A stretch of 7,564 nt of DNA from Patescibacteria group bacterium (GCA_018894075.1 JAHIEB010000015.1:1-7564); one strand, 5' to 3'; numbered from the stretch's first letter, positions 1 through 5,203 are shown. Translations and numbers: made by a program. The notes: generated by a model from the letters alone, not told the origin.

Positions 1-388
1 AGCAAAAACAATTCTATCTGTATCAGTCAAAGCCGGAGCAGAAGGAACAGGATTAATATCTGTTTCTGACCTTGGGGTAATAAGCGAGGCAGGGGATTTG
101 GCAGTCAGCTTGACTCCAGCCAGCTATATAATAACTCCTGTCCCTGCCCTTATTGAAGAACAACCAAAAGAGGAAGAGCCACTTACCGAAGACGAGGTTT
201 TAAGCCAGGATATAGTGTTAAATGAGGTGTTTGAGGATGTTGGAAAGGATGTTCTTGTCGCAGGAGTTTCAGGTCCCTTAAAATCTATTACAAACGCTGT
301 ATCTTTAGTGGATATTCTGGTTTTAATAGTTATTCTTCTGGTGTTATTGAGAGAGTGGTTGCTGCACAAGGAAAGAAAGGGGATGTAG
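1..388 (+). CDS. C-terminal part of a membrane-anchored, possibly cohesin-like surface protein (5' truncated)
   Basis: The frame is open from base 2 to a TAG at 386-388 and enters from outside the window, so only the last 128 residues are seen. The first ~45 visible residues (ILSVSVKAGAEGTGLISVSD...) are short beta-type stretches with the 'G-x-G-x-I-S-x-S' pattern seen at the end of cohesin-like domains in surface proteins. An acidic linker (EEQPKEEEPLTEDE) follows, then a hydrophobic segment (LVDILVLIVILLVLL) near the C-terminus and a short basic tail (REWLLHKERKGM). This suggests an extracellular domain with a single C-terminal anchor and a cytoplasmic tail, probably for adhesion or cell-surface assembly. 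The cohesin assignment is pattern recognition from memory; the anchor is directly visible. A TTG at 98 is internal and is not the start. Confidence 0.6.
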   Translation, partial: AKTILSVSVKAGAEGTGLISVSDLGVISEAGDLAVSLTPASYIITPVPALIEEQPKEEEPLTEDEVLSQDIVLNEVFEDVGKDVLVAGVSGPLKSITNAVSLVDILVLIVILLVLLREWLLHKERKGM

Positions 389-406
389 TTTGTCTTGGTT
401 TTTCCT

Positions 407-435
407 TTGATAAAACCCGAGTTTTGTGATAGAAT
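407..435 (+). promoter_or_regulatory. Sigma70-type promoter of tRNA-Trp
   Basis: The -35 is TTGATA (407-412). After a 17-nt spacer comes the -10 TAGAAT (430-435), preceded by TG at 427-428, giving an extended -10 TGATAGAAT. Transcription would start about five bases before the mature tRNA 5' end at 447. The same nine-base TGATAGAAT is found at the tRNA-Val promoter. Confidence 0.7.
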
Positions 436-446
436 TCTGATTGTCC

Positions 447-518
447 GGGGACTTAGTTCAATGGCTAGAATAACGGTCTCCAAAACCGTTGATGGGGGTT
501 CGACTCCCTCAGTCCCCG
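447..518 (+). tRNA. trnW: tRNA-Trp (anticodon CCA)
   Basis: This is a full 72-nt cloverleaf. The acceptor arms are GGGGACT (447-453) and AGTCCCC (511-517), with discriminator G518. The D-arm is GTTC/GAAT with one G-U pair. The anticodon stem ACGGT/ACCGT encloses the loop CTCCAAA with CCA at 480-482. The T-arm is GGGGG-TTCGACT-CCCTC. The 3' CCA is not encoded and must be added after transcription. Discriminator G is usual for bacterial tRNA-Trp. There is no terminator after it, and a coding region begins only 23 nt downstream, so it is probably the first unit of the operon ending at mltG. Confidence 0.96.
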
Positions 519-541
519 CACAATTGTGCTAGCATTAATGT

Positions 542-874
542 ATGACGAAAAAGATAGACGAAAAGAATCTTGCATACTATAAGACATCAATTAATGATCT
601 GATTCTTTTTGCTGTTTATTCTGTCATTTCCAGCAAGGAAGACTGCGGATTTGAAAAGCTTGTAAATGAATCTTTTATGCTGTTTCCTCATGTATTCGGA
701 TTCTTGAAATATCCGCAGTGGCCAGACACAAGAAAGCTGGACAGGCCATTAAGAAGCTTAAGGTCGTGCCGGCTTATCACCGGTAGCCCCAAGAATAACT
801 TTCTTTTAACTAAGGAGGGTAAAGAAAAAGCTGAATCTGTGGCTAAAACACTAAGACAAGGCAAATTATTATGA
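542..874 (+). CDS. Hypothetical protein, 110 aa, winged-helix-like
   Basis: I do not recognise a named family. The protein is mostly helical with a conserved-looking core (KYPQWPDTRKLDRPLRSLRSCRLITGSPKNNFLLTKEGKEKAESVAKTL). The end, 'L.G....F.LT.EG...AE.VA', resembles the beta-wing plus final helix of winged-helix DNA-binding proteins, so a transcription-factor-like or nucleic-acid-binding role is possible but not shown. No catalytic motif or membrane segment is visible. It starts at ATG 542 with no Shine-Dalgarno site, 23 nt after tRNA-Trp. Its stop overlaps the next start as ATGA (871-874), so it is probably translationally coupled to the methyltransferase. As a leader gene of this operon it could be a regulator, which is speculation. 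Confidence 0.75.
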   Translation: MTKKIDEKNLAYYKTSINDLILFAVYSVISSKEDCGFEKLVNESFMLFPHVFGFLKYPQWPDTRKLDRPLRSLRSCRLITGSPKNNFLLTKEGKEKAESVAKTLRQGKLL

Positions 875-1461
875 GTTTAGTCAATTTTCTAGTTGAAGAA
901 GGATGGATTAAATCGGATTCTATTAAAGAGGCCTTTAAAAAGATAAAGAGGAAGGACTTTTTGCCAGAGGCCTCAAAAGATTTGGCTGAGATAAACGAGG
1001 CTCTGCCAATAGGGCAGAACCAGACAATTTCCCAGCCCGCAGTAGTTGCTTTTATGTTAGAGGAGCTTCAGGCAAAGAAAGGGGATAAGATATTGGATAT
1101 TGGCTCTGGGTCTGGCTGGACAACAGCCCTGCTATCCCATATTGCAGGAGATAAAGTGTTTGCTATAGAGATCGTCCCTGAATTAAAGGAATTCGGGCAG
1201 GAGAATGTAAAAAAGTACGGCTTAAAAGCCAAATTCATTTTAGGCAACGGAAAAGAGGGTTTACCATCAGAGGCTCCCTTTGACAGGATATTGGCTTCAG
1301 CTACAGGCAATGAGATTCCTCCAGCTTGGAAAGAGCAGTTAAAAGTGGGGGGAAAGATTGTTGCTCCAATCGGAAACTCAATTAAGACGTTATTAAAGAA
1401 ATCAAATACTGAATTTGAGGAAATAGACCATCCTGGATTCGTATTTGTGCCTTTGCTGTAA
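871..1461 (+). CDS. pcm: Protein-L-isoaspartate O-methyltransferase
   Basis: This cytoplasmic repair enzyme uses S-adenosylmethionine to methylate L-isoaspartyl residues in aged proteins, starting their reversion to aspartate. The 196-aa protein is near the usual length of about 200-215. The family signature QTISQP lies at residues 51-56. The SAM-binding motif I, ILDIGSGSGWTTALL, is at 74-88. The acidic residue that normally binds the SAM ribose is E100 (VFAIEI). The segment FDRILASA (137-144) and the KVGGKIVAPIG strand (158-168) complete the Rossmann core. It overlaps the upstream stop by 4 nt (ATGA), and its own TAA shares one base with the mltG ATG. Its place in an operon with mltG is compact but not obviously functional. 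A related methyltransferase of the PCMT fold acting on another substrate cannot be excluded. Confidence 0.9.
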   Translation: MSLVNFLVEEGWIKSDSIKEAFKKIKRKDFLPEASKDLAEINEALPIGQNQTISQPAVVAFMLEELQAKKGDKILDIGSGSGWTTALLSHIAGDKVFAIEIVPELKEFGQENVKKYGLKAKFILGNGKEGLPSEAPFDRILASATGNEIPPAWKEQLKVGGKIVAPIGNSIKTLLKKSNTEFEEIDHPGFVFVPLL

Positions 1462-2447
1462 TGGAGAGAAATTTCATAATATCATTAGCCTGTCTTCTAG
1501 TGTTTGTATTTGCTGTTTTTCTATGGAGCAGTATGTATCTGCCCTTGGATTTAAGGACTAATAAGATGGTTGGCTTTAGCATAGAAAAAGGAGAGGGGGC
1601 AAAGCAGATATCTGTTAAATTAAAAGAGCAGGGGATTATACGTTTTTCCTCTGCCTTTAGAATATATGCTTTGTTCTCTGGTTCGTCCCACATCCTACAG
1701 GCAGGAGAATATAATCTGTCGCCCTCATTAAGTGCTTCAGAGATTGTAATAAAAATGACTTCAGGAGACGTAGTGCGCGAGAGGATTACCATACCAGAGG
1801 GATGGGACATCAAGAAAATTGGCCAATACTTTGAGCGGGAGGAAATATGCACCCAGCAGGAATTTGAGGAACTTTTAAAAGAAGACTTCAGCCAAGGGAT
1901 AAGCATATTATCTGAAAAGCCCGGCTCCTTGGAGGGTTATCTGTTTCCTGAGACATATGAATTCGCCAAAGGAGTTTCAGCCAGAATTATTGTAAAAAAG
2001 ATGCTTTCTACTTTAGATGAGGAATTCACCCTTGAAATGAGAGAAGAAGTCAAAGCGCAGGGCCGCAGCATTGACGATGTAATCATCCTTGCCTCTATAA
2101 TTGAAAAAGAGGTGAAATCTTTGGAGGATAAGAAAATCGTTTCCGGCGTGTTGCAGAAACGAATGGAAATGGGAATGCTTCTTCAGGTTGACGCAACTAT
2201 AGTATATATGACAGGCAGAAGCCCTGTTTTGTACGCAGACCTTAAAATAGACTCCCCCTACAACACGTATATGTATAAGGGATTGCCCGCCCGCCCCATT
2301 TCCAGCCCGGGGATAGACAGCATAATAGCAGCCATATATCCCACTGAAAGCAATTATCTTTATTACATTTCAGCTCCTGATGGCAGAACTATTTTTAGCA
2401 AGACCTTGGGTGAACACAATGCGGCTGTGAGGAAGTATTTAAGGTAA
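1461..2447 (+). CDS. mltG: Endolytic peptidoglycan transglycosylase MltG (YceG-like)
   Basis: MltG cleaves nascent glycan strands at the outer face of the cytoplasmic membrane and is thought to set strand length. The 328-aa protein has an N-terminal membrane anchor (residues 5-27, IISLACLLVFVFAVFLWSS). A LysM-like region follows (about 37-115, GEGAKQISVKLKEQGII...ITIPEGWD). The catalytic domain shows LEGYLFPETYEF (157-168) and ILASIIEKEV (209-218), with the presumed catalytic glutamate at E215. Next come LLQVDATIVYMTG (240-252), the substrate-site run SPYNTYMYKGLPARPISSPG (265-284), and the end motif 'FSKTLGEHN' (312-320). All hallmarks are intact and the length is typical. It starts on the last A of the pcm stop with no visible Shine-Dalgarno site, so coupled reinitiation is likely. 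A hairpin terminator begins 8 nt after the stop. Confidence 0.96.
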   Translation: MERNFIISLACLLVFVFAVFLWSSMYLPLDLRTNKMVGFSIEKGEGAKQISVKLKEQGIIRFSSAFRIYALFSGSSHILQAGEYNLSPSLSASEIVIKMTSGDVVRERITIPEGWDIKKIGQYFEREEICTQQEFEELLKEDFSQGISILSEKPGSLEGYLFPETYEFAKGVSARIIVKKMLSTLDEEFTLEMREEVKAQGRSIDDVIILASIIEKEVKSLEDKKIVSGVLQKRMEMGMLLQVDATIVYMTGRSPVLYADLKIDSPYNTYMYKGLPARPISSPGIDSIIAAIYPTESNYLYYISAPDGRTIFSKTLGEHNAAVRKYLR

Positions 2448-2454
2448 AAGAAAA

Positions 2455-2480
2455 CCCTACAGGTTAGTGTAGGGCATTTT
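2455..2480. terminator. Bidirectional intrinsic terminator between convergent genes
   Basis: CCCTACA (2455-2461) pairs perfectly with TGTAGGG (2468-2474) around a 6-nt loop. On the plus strand it is followed by CATTTT. On the minus strand the A-rich run AAAAGAAAA before the stem becomes a U-rich tail. It lies in the 36-nt gap between mltG and the convergent 202-aa gene, so it can end both transcripts. Confidence 0.8.
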
Positions 2481-2483
2481 CGG

Positions 2484-3092
2484 TCAGTATGAGGTGATGG
2501 CTGTTAGCTCGTCATTCCCCCAGAATTCGTTTACATCGCGGAAGGCCCACCCTCTCCAGTCGCGCTCTTTGGAATGGCGGAGGTAGAGGACGTACTGTCG
2601 CCCTTTGTGTTCGATGACGCTACCGGCAAAGTTAATGCAGGTAATGCCCTTGACGGCCCTTAGCCATCCCAGAATGCTGAATTCTCCCAGTTCCTGCCAG
2701 TCTTTGAGTAATGCGCCAAAAAGCCGGATGCCGTGCAGGAGGTATCTTTGTGCATACAACCTGCTGATTCGGACTCGGCCGGATTCGTGCTTTTCCGTTT
2801 GGTCCTTGGGCCAGAATTCAAGCTTCCCTACATCCACCCAACCCAGCGAATCAGCCCTCTGGTCGGTTTGTCCATGGCCGATCGCCCAGCCATCCATAAG
2901 GAAGTCAGAAGCTTGAGGGACAGGGCAGGGAAGAATCATGTTGGGAGCGAGTATCCCTCCATTGTTGAGGAACTGCGACAAATGCCTCTCAAACCTTCTT
3001 GGGTCAGCGTGGATAATGTCCGCTGCTTCTTGAGGAATTGTGGCTGTAGACTTCGCCATTGCCGATACTAAAAGAAGCTCCAAATCTGTCAT
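2484..3092 (-). CDS. Orphan hypothetical protein, 202 aa, tryptophan-rich C-terminus
   Basis: I do not recognise a named family. The start is set by ATG at 3092-3090 (MTDLELLLVSAMAKS), with AAAAGGAG six bases upstream; the frame stays open further upstream but only by running antisense through rplJ. The N-terminal half is helical (IPQEAADIIHADPRRFERHLSQFLNNGG), then comes a Pro/Gly-rich middle. The second half contains YLLHGIRLFGALLKDWQELGEFSILGWL (117-144) and a Trp/aromatic C-terminus (RDWRGWAFRDVNEFWG, 177-192). No signal peptide, clear membrane span or catalytic motif is visible. Four 60-base lines (2701-2940) count to 55% GC, against 43% in nearby rplJ, which suggests a different origin or selection. 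It is a stand-alone unit with its own promoter and terminator. The W-rich end weakly recalls C-termini of small Parcubacteria hypotheticals; this is memory only. Confidence 0.75.
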   Translation of the reverse strand: MTDLELLLVSAMAKSTATIPQEAADIIHADPRRFERHLSQFLNNGGILAPNMILPCPVPQASDFLMDGWAIGHGQTDQRADSLGWVDVGKLEFWPKDQTEKHESGRVRISRLYAQRYLLHGIRLFGALLKDWQELGEFSILGWLRAVKGITCINFAGSVIEHKGRQYVLYLRHSKERDWRGWAFRDVNEFWGNDELTAITSY

Positions 3093-3098
3093 TGCTTT

Positions 3099-3106
3099 CT
3101 CCTTTT
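3099..3106 (-). promoter_or_regulatory. Strong Shine-Dalgarno site of the 202-aa gene
   Basis: AAAAGGAG on the minus strand lies six bases before the ATG. It decides the start of the gene against a longer open frame and contrasts with the SD-less rplJ, rplL and mltG. Confidence 0.8.
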
Positions 3107-3137
3107 GAGTTTTGAAGGAACATCCTTCTTTTCTCTG

Positions 3138-3166
3138 ATTCTTGCGTATTTTCTCTAATTTGTCAA
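3138..3166 (-). promoter_or_regulatory. Putative promoter of the 202-aa minus-strand gene
   Basis: On the minus strand a perfect -35 TTGACA (3166-3161) is followed after 17 nt by AAGAAT (3143-3138), a 4/6 match to the -10 consensus. The -35 is one half of the palindrome that also holds the rplJ -35. The weak -10 keeps the confidence modest. Confidence 0.45.
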
Positions 3167-3181
3167 TTGCTATTGACAAAT
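3158..3181. repeat. 24-bp palindrome containing two divergent -35 boxes
   Basis: The left arm ATTTGTCAAT (3158-3167) and right arm ATTGACAAAT (3172-3181) are perfect reverse complements separated by TGCT. Each arm contains a TTGACA, one per strand, pointing away from each other. It could be an operator, or simply a symmetric pair of promoters. Confidence 0.8.
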
Positions 3182-3200
3182 GCAGTGTAATGAATATAAT
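3173..3200 (+). promoter_or_regulatory. Promoter of rplJ-rplL
   Basis: Consensus -35 TTGACA (3173-3178), a 16-nt spacer and consensus -10 TATAAT (3195-3200). The predicted start, near 3207, leaves a leader of about 100 nt before rplJ, matching the autoregulatory RNA found there. Confidence 0.85.
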
Positions 3201-3221
3201 GGAGGAAATTAAAGTTTTTCT

Positions 3222-3303
3222 ATAGACAGCAGGCATATATAAGACCTGCCGAGGAAATAATCTCTTTTTTAGGGATATTTGTCTGTGGAAACACAGATTT
3301 TTA
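3222..3303 (+). ncRNA. Ribosomal protein L10 leader (cis-regulatory RNA) with terminator-like hairpin
   Basis: The leader carries the L10-leader signature AGACAGCAGG...CCTGCCGAGG. GCAGG (3229-3233) pairs with CCTGC (3245-3249), and GAGG (3251-3254) can pair with TCTC (3261-3264). AGACA (3224-3228) can close the structure with TGTCT (3280-3284). This RNA family is known to bind L10 (with L12) and control rplJL. Just downstream, TCTGTG (3282-3287) and CACAGA (3292-3297) form a stem with a GAAA loop followed by TTTTT, which looks like an intrinsic terminator four bases before the start codon. The 5' arm of that hairpin shares bases 3282-3284 with the closing stem, so the two folds exclude each other. 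Whether it acts by termination or on translation is inference. Confidence 0.75.
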
Positions 3304-3306
3304 ATT

Positions 3307-3825
3307 ATGCCATTAACAAAAGAACAAAAATCAAAAGCAATAGCGGAATTGGAGAAAAGCCTGAAAGACCAGAAATCAATGGTTTTCATTGATTTCTCCA
3401 AGGTTAATTCAAAAGATATTTTCAGTTTAAGGCAAAAGCTTAGGCAGGCAGGATGCGTAATGAAAGTTGCTAAAAAGACCCTGCTCGCAAAGGCTTTCGG
3501 CAAAGATGACGCATTGTGGCTGAAGGCCAAGGAAAGCATTCCAGGACAGCTGGCTATTATATTCGGAATAGAGGATGAGATAGCTCCAGCCAAGATTACC
3601 CAGCAGTTTTTAAAACAGGCAGAGAATATAAAGATATTGGGAGGCATATTTGAGAGCAGATTCGTAGACAAGGCAGAGGTTGTGGTCTTATCAGCCATTC
3701 CTTCAAAAGAGGAGTCGCTGTCAAGGCTGGTTCGAACCCTGCAAAACCCGATGTCCGGCTTATTGTCTGTTCTTCAGGGAAACATCCGAGGGTTATTACA
3801 AGTGTTAAGTTCAATTAATAAATAA
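3307..3825 (+). CDS. rplJ: 50S ribosomal protein L10
   Basis: L10 anchors the L7/L12 dimers to 23S rRNA at the stalk base of the large subunit, where translation factors dock. The 172-aa length is normal. The N-terminal RNA-binding domain is clear: KEQKSKAIAELEKSLKDQKSMVFIDFSKVNSKDIFSLRQKLRQAGCVMKVAKKTLLAKAF. The segment SAIPSKEESLSRLVRTLQNPMSGLLSVLQ, followed by a C-terminal helix (IRGLLQVLSSINK), fits the L7/L12-binding tail. The ATG follows a terminator-like hairpin and T-run with no Shine-Dalgarno site. An 11-bp perfect inverted repeat lies in its early codons (3371-3397). rplL follows after 13 nt. Confidence 0.97.
   Translation: MPLTKEQKSKAIAELEKSLKDQKSMVFIDFSKVNSKDIFSLRQKLRQAGCVMKVAKKTLLAKAFGKDDALWLKAKESIPGQLAIIFGIEDEIAPAKITQQFLKQAENIKILGGIFESRFVDKAEVVVLSAIPSKEESLSRLVRTLQNPMSGLLSVLQGNIRGLLQVLSSINK
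3371..3397 (+). repeat. Perfect inverted repeat inside rplJ
   Basis: AGAAATCAATG (3371-3381) and CATTGATTTCT (3387-3397) are exact reverse complements around GTTTT. In mRNA this gives an 11-bp AU-rich hairpin starting 64 nt into the coding region, at codons for QKSMVFIDFS. Confidence 0.85.
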
Positions 3826-3838
3826 TTAATAAAAATAT

Positions 3839-4240
3839 ATGGCAGAAGAAAAAATTGAGGTTCCTGCTAAATTCAAGGATTTAGTGGAATCCATAGAGAA
3901 GTTGTCGGTTGTCGACCTTGCCGAATTAGTTAAGGTCCTAGAGATCAAATTCGGCGTGTCAGCTCAAGCCCCAGTAATGGCGTCTCAAGCAGGAGCTCCA
4001 GCAGAAGCTGTTGAAGAGAAGACCTCTTTCAACGTTATACTGACAGCAGTAGGGGACAAGAAGATTGATGTAATTAAGGTTGTCAGAGACGTGACAGCAA
4101 AAGGCCTTAAAGAGTCAAAAGATCTTGTTGATGCGGTAGCTACTGGACAGCAATTAGTAAAAGAGAACGCAAAGAAAGAAGAGGCTGAAGAGATAAAGAA
4201 GAAGTTTGAGACAGCCGGAGCGAAAGCAGAATTAAAGTAA
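3839..4240 (+). CDS. rplL: 50S ribosomal protein L7/L12
   Basis: This is the multi-copy stalk protein that recruits translation GTPases. The 133-aa protein has the N-terminal dimerisation and L10-binding helices (FKDLVESIEKLSVVDLAELVKVLEIKFGV, about 12-40), an Ala-rich flexible hinge (QAPVMASQAGAPAEAVEE) and the factor-binding domain (FNVILTAVGDKKIDVIKVVRDVTAKGLKESKDLVDAV...KKEEAEEIKKKFETAGAKAELK). It differs from the common form after LVD: the usual 'GAPKPVKEGVSK' stretch is replaced by the longer AVATGQQLVKENAKK, about three residues extra. There is no Shine-Dalgarno site (AT-only sequence precedes ATG), so translation is probably coupled to, or initiates like, rplJ. A strong terminator follows at once. 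Confidence 0.97.
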   Translation: MAEEKIEVPAKFKDLVESIEKLSVVDLAELVKVLEIKFGVSAQAPVMASQAGAPAEAVEEKTSFNVILTAVGDKKIDVIKVVRDVTAKGLKESKDLVDAVATGQQLVKENAKKEEAEEIKKKFETAGAKAELK

Positions 4241-4241
4241 G

Positions 4242-4270
4242 GCAAAGAACCGCGGAAACGCGGTTTTTGC
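4242..4270 (+). terminator. Intrinsic terminator of the rplJ-rplL operon
   Basis: AACCGCG (4248-4254) pairs with CGCGGTT (4259-4265) around a GAAA tetraloop, followed by a run ending at 4268. GCAAA upstream can also pair with the tail TTTGC. Confidence 0.9.
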
Positions 4271-4277
4271 GTACATA

Positions 4278-4305
4278 TTGACAACCACTGTTGTTATGGT
4301 ATAGT
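4278..4305 (+). promoter_or_regulatory. Promoter of the 137-aa orphan gene
   Basis: Consensus -35 TTGACA (4278-4283), a 16-nt spacer and -10 TATAGT (4300-4305) with an upstream TG (4297-4298), i.e. an extended -10. It begins 8 bases after the rplL terminator. The leader to the start codon is about 70 nt. Confidence 0.8.
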
Positions 4306-4367
4306 TAAGTTATCCTGCTAAGGCGTGTCTGCAAGATGGACTTGTAGCATAACCAAACAAGGCAGGG

Positions 4368-4373
4368 AAAGGA
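4368..4373 (+). promoter_or_regulatory. Shine-Dalgarno site of the 137-aa gene
   Basis: AAAGGA lies seven bases before ATG 4381 and supports that start. Confidence 0.65.
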
Positions 4374-4380
4374 CTTTGAT

Positions 4381-4794
4381 ATGAGGATATGGCTGAAGCA
4401 AGGATCGGACATACAGGAAAGGATGGGGTTCAAGGTGGCGCAGCAAGGCCCCTTCTGGTACGTAGAATGTGGGTCCGTCTTTGACCCGACGAACATCCAT
4501 GTCTGCACGCCAGATCTGTGGGTGTGGGACGTGCCACAAGAGCACATCTGGTTCGTCACGGAACGCATGGAGGTTCATCCGAGGAGATTACCGGACGGGC
4601 TCTATGTGAAAATCGAGGCCAACCACATCAACTCTAAGGCACTGGTCATAACTGACCTTGCCTCTTCTGGCGTGCATTTTCAGCGTTTGCTCGCCAGAGC
4701 CAGCCACCCCATGATCCTGCACGATTTCATACTAGAGATCTTAACGGGGGTAATTCCTCCGGCCTGCGTTTTCGCCTTCACCTCCAAGAAGTAG
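4381..4794 (+). CDS. Orphan hypothetical protein, 137 aa
   Basis: I do not recognise a family. It looks like a small soluble alpha/beta protein rich in Trp, His and Val: WYVECGSVFDPTNIHVCTPDLWVWDVPQEHIWFVTERMEVHPRRLPDGLYVKIEANHIN. A helical end follows (GVHFQRLLARASHPMILHDFILEILTGV), then a short hydrophobic tail with CVFAF. Cysteines at 30, 42 and 130 do not form a recognisable metal motif. Four 60-base lines (4441-4680) count to 54% GC, well above the flanking ribosomal genes. It is monocistronic with its own promoter, SD and terminator. The start is ATG 4381; no upstream in-frame alternative has a better ribosome site. Confidence 0.7.
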   Translation: MRIWLKQGSDIQERMGFKVAQQGPFWYVECGSVFDPTNIHVCTPDLWVWDVPQEHIWFVTERMEVHPRRLPDGLYVKIEANHINSKALVITDLASSGVHFQRLLARASHPMILHDFILEILTGVIPPACVFAFTSKK

Positions 4795-4800
4795 CAGCAT

Positions 4801-4832
4801 GCCCCTGTGTCAAGGATGACGCTGGGGCTTTT
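4801..4832 (+). terminator. Intrinsic terminator after the 137-aa gene
   Basis: GCCCC (4801-4805) pairs with GGGGC (4824-4828). The stem continues inward through GTC/GAC with one T-T mismatch around an AAGGAT loop, and TTTT follows. It starts six bases after the stop. Confidence 0.88.
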
Positions 4833-4854
4833 CTATTTCCGCTAGATAAAGTAA

Positions 4855-4883
4855 TTGACAGAGTTAAATAAAAAGTGTATAAA
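4855..4883 (+). promoter_or_regulatory. Promoter of the 62-aa membrane-protein gene
   Basis: Consensus -35 TTGACA (4855-4860), a 17-nt spacer and -10 TATAAA (4878-4883), giving a leader of about 30 nt. Confidence 0.8.
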
Positions 4884-4908
4884 AAGCGCAGAACCTTGTT
4901 TTTAAAAT

Positions 4909-4913
4909 AGGAG
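4909..4913 (+). promoter_or_regulatory. Shine-Dalgarno site of the 62-aa gene
   Basis: AGGAG seven bases before ATG 4921, in a wholly purine stretch, is near-ideal. Confidence 0.8.
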
Positions 4914-4920
4914 AAGGAAA

Positions 4921-5109
4921 ATGCTAAGAGGTCCGGTGGTCTCAATAGTTTTGGCACTTGCTTTTTATCCCGCGGTAATCACGACGTTCTTTGTCGTGGC
5001 ATTCACCTCGTGGATGCCGGTCCTCGTGTTTTTTGCCGCATGGATCGGGTGGGCGCTGATCGTTCTTGCGATATATATCGGCCACTCGCTTCGGTTGAAG
5101 AGAGCCTAA
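4921..5109 (+). CDS. Small two-span membrane protein, 62 aa
   Basis: I do not recognise a family. Nearly the whole protein is hydrophobic: segment 1 at about residues 6-28 (VVSIVLALAFYPAVITTFFVVAF) and segment 2 at about 32-54 (MPVLVFFAAWIGWALIVLAIYIG), joined by a turn of only a few residues. A basic tail (HSLRLKRA) ends it, and MLRGP begins it with one positive charge. A helical hairpin with both ends in the cytoplasm is the simplest topology. Possible roles for such small proteins include membrane-stress factors, holin- or toxin-like peptides, or partners of larger membrane proteins; nothing here chooses among them. It is a stand-alone unit with a strong promoter, SD and terminator, and 52.5% GC over 4921-5040. 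This regulatory context makes a chance open frame unlikely. Confidence 0.75.
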   Translation: MLRGPVVSIVLALAFYPAVITTFFVVAFTSWMPVLVFFAAWIGWALIVLAIYIGHSLRLKRA

Positions 5110-5114
5110 GTCCG

Positions 5115-5150
5115 AGCCCCAAGATAGAGATGTCTTGGGGCTGTTTATTT
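5115..5150 (+). terminator. Intrinsic terminator after the 62-aa gene
   Basis: AGCCCCAAGA (5115-5124) pairs perfectly with TCTTGGGGCT (5133-5142), a 10-bp stem with an 8-nt loop, followed by GTTTATTT. It shares the GCCCC/GGGGC base with the terminator at 4801-4832. Confidence 0.9.
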
Positions 5151-5152
5151 GC

Positions 5153-5180
5153 TTGCAATTATTTGTCATTCTGGTAAATT
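5153..5180 (+). promoter_or_regulatory. Possible promoter of the 77-aa gene
   Basis: TTGCAA (5153-5158), a 16-nt spacer and TAAATT (5175-5180) form a weak sigma70-like pair in the 60-base gap after the previous terminator. TTGTCA at 5163 is an alternative -35 but lacks a good -10. Confidence 0.35.
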
Positions 5181-5203
5181 GATTAAAAGTTCTTTATTTA
5201 CAG

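Noticed and set aside
412..425. AAAAC-CCGA-GTTTT mini hairpin as a terminator after the first gene
   Set aside because: It is only five mostly A-T pairs and overlaps the tRNA-Trp promoter; too weak to call.
124..483. 119-aa minus-strand open frame
   Set aside because: It is antisense to the membrane-anchored protein and runs into tRNA-Trp; its composition is that of a shadow frame.
2605..3071. Two plus-strand open frames of 103 and 112 aa within the 202-aa gene
   Set aside because: Both are opposite the minus-strand gene, which has a good SD, promoter and terminator; neither plus frame has any.
3093..3698. Upstream extension of the minus-strand frame of the 202-aa gene to 3698
   Set aside because: It runs antisense through rplJ and the L10 leader, its sequence is low-complexity Ser/Phe/Leu of shadow type, and a strong SD plus ATG at 3092 marks the real start.
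4336..4347. Three-codon upstream frame (ATG GAC TTG TAG) in the leader of the 137-aa gene
   Set aside because: It has no good SD and this length is expected by chance.
4305..4578. Two minus-strand open frames of 86-87 aa
   Set aside because: They overlap the 137-aa gene and its promoter region, with no SD or promoter of their own.
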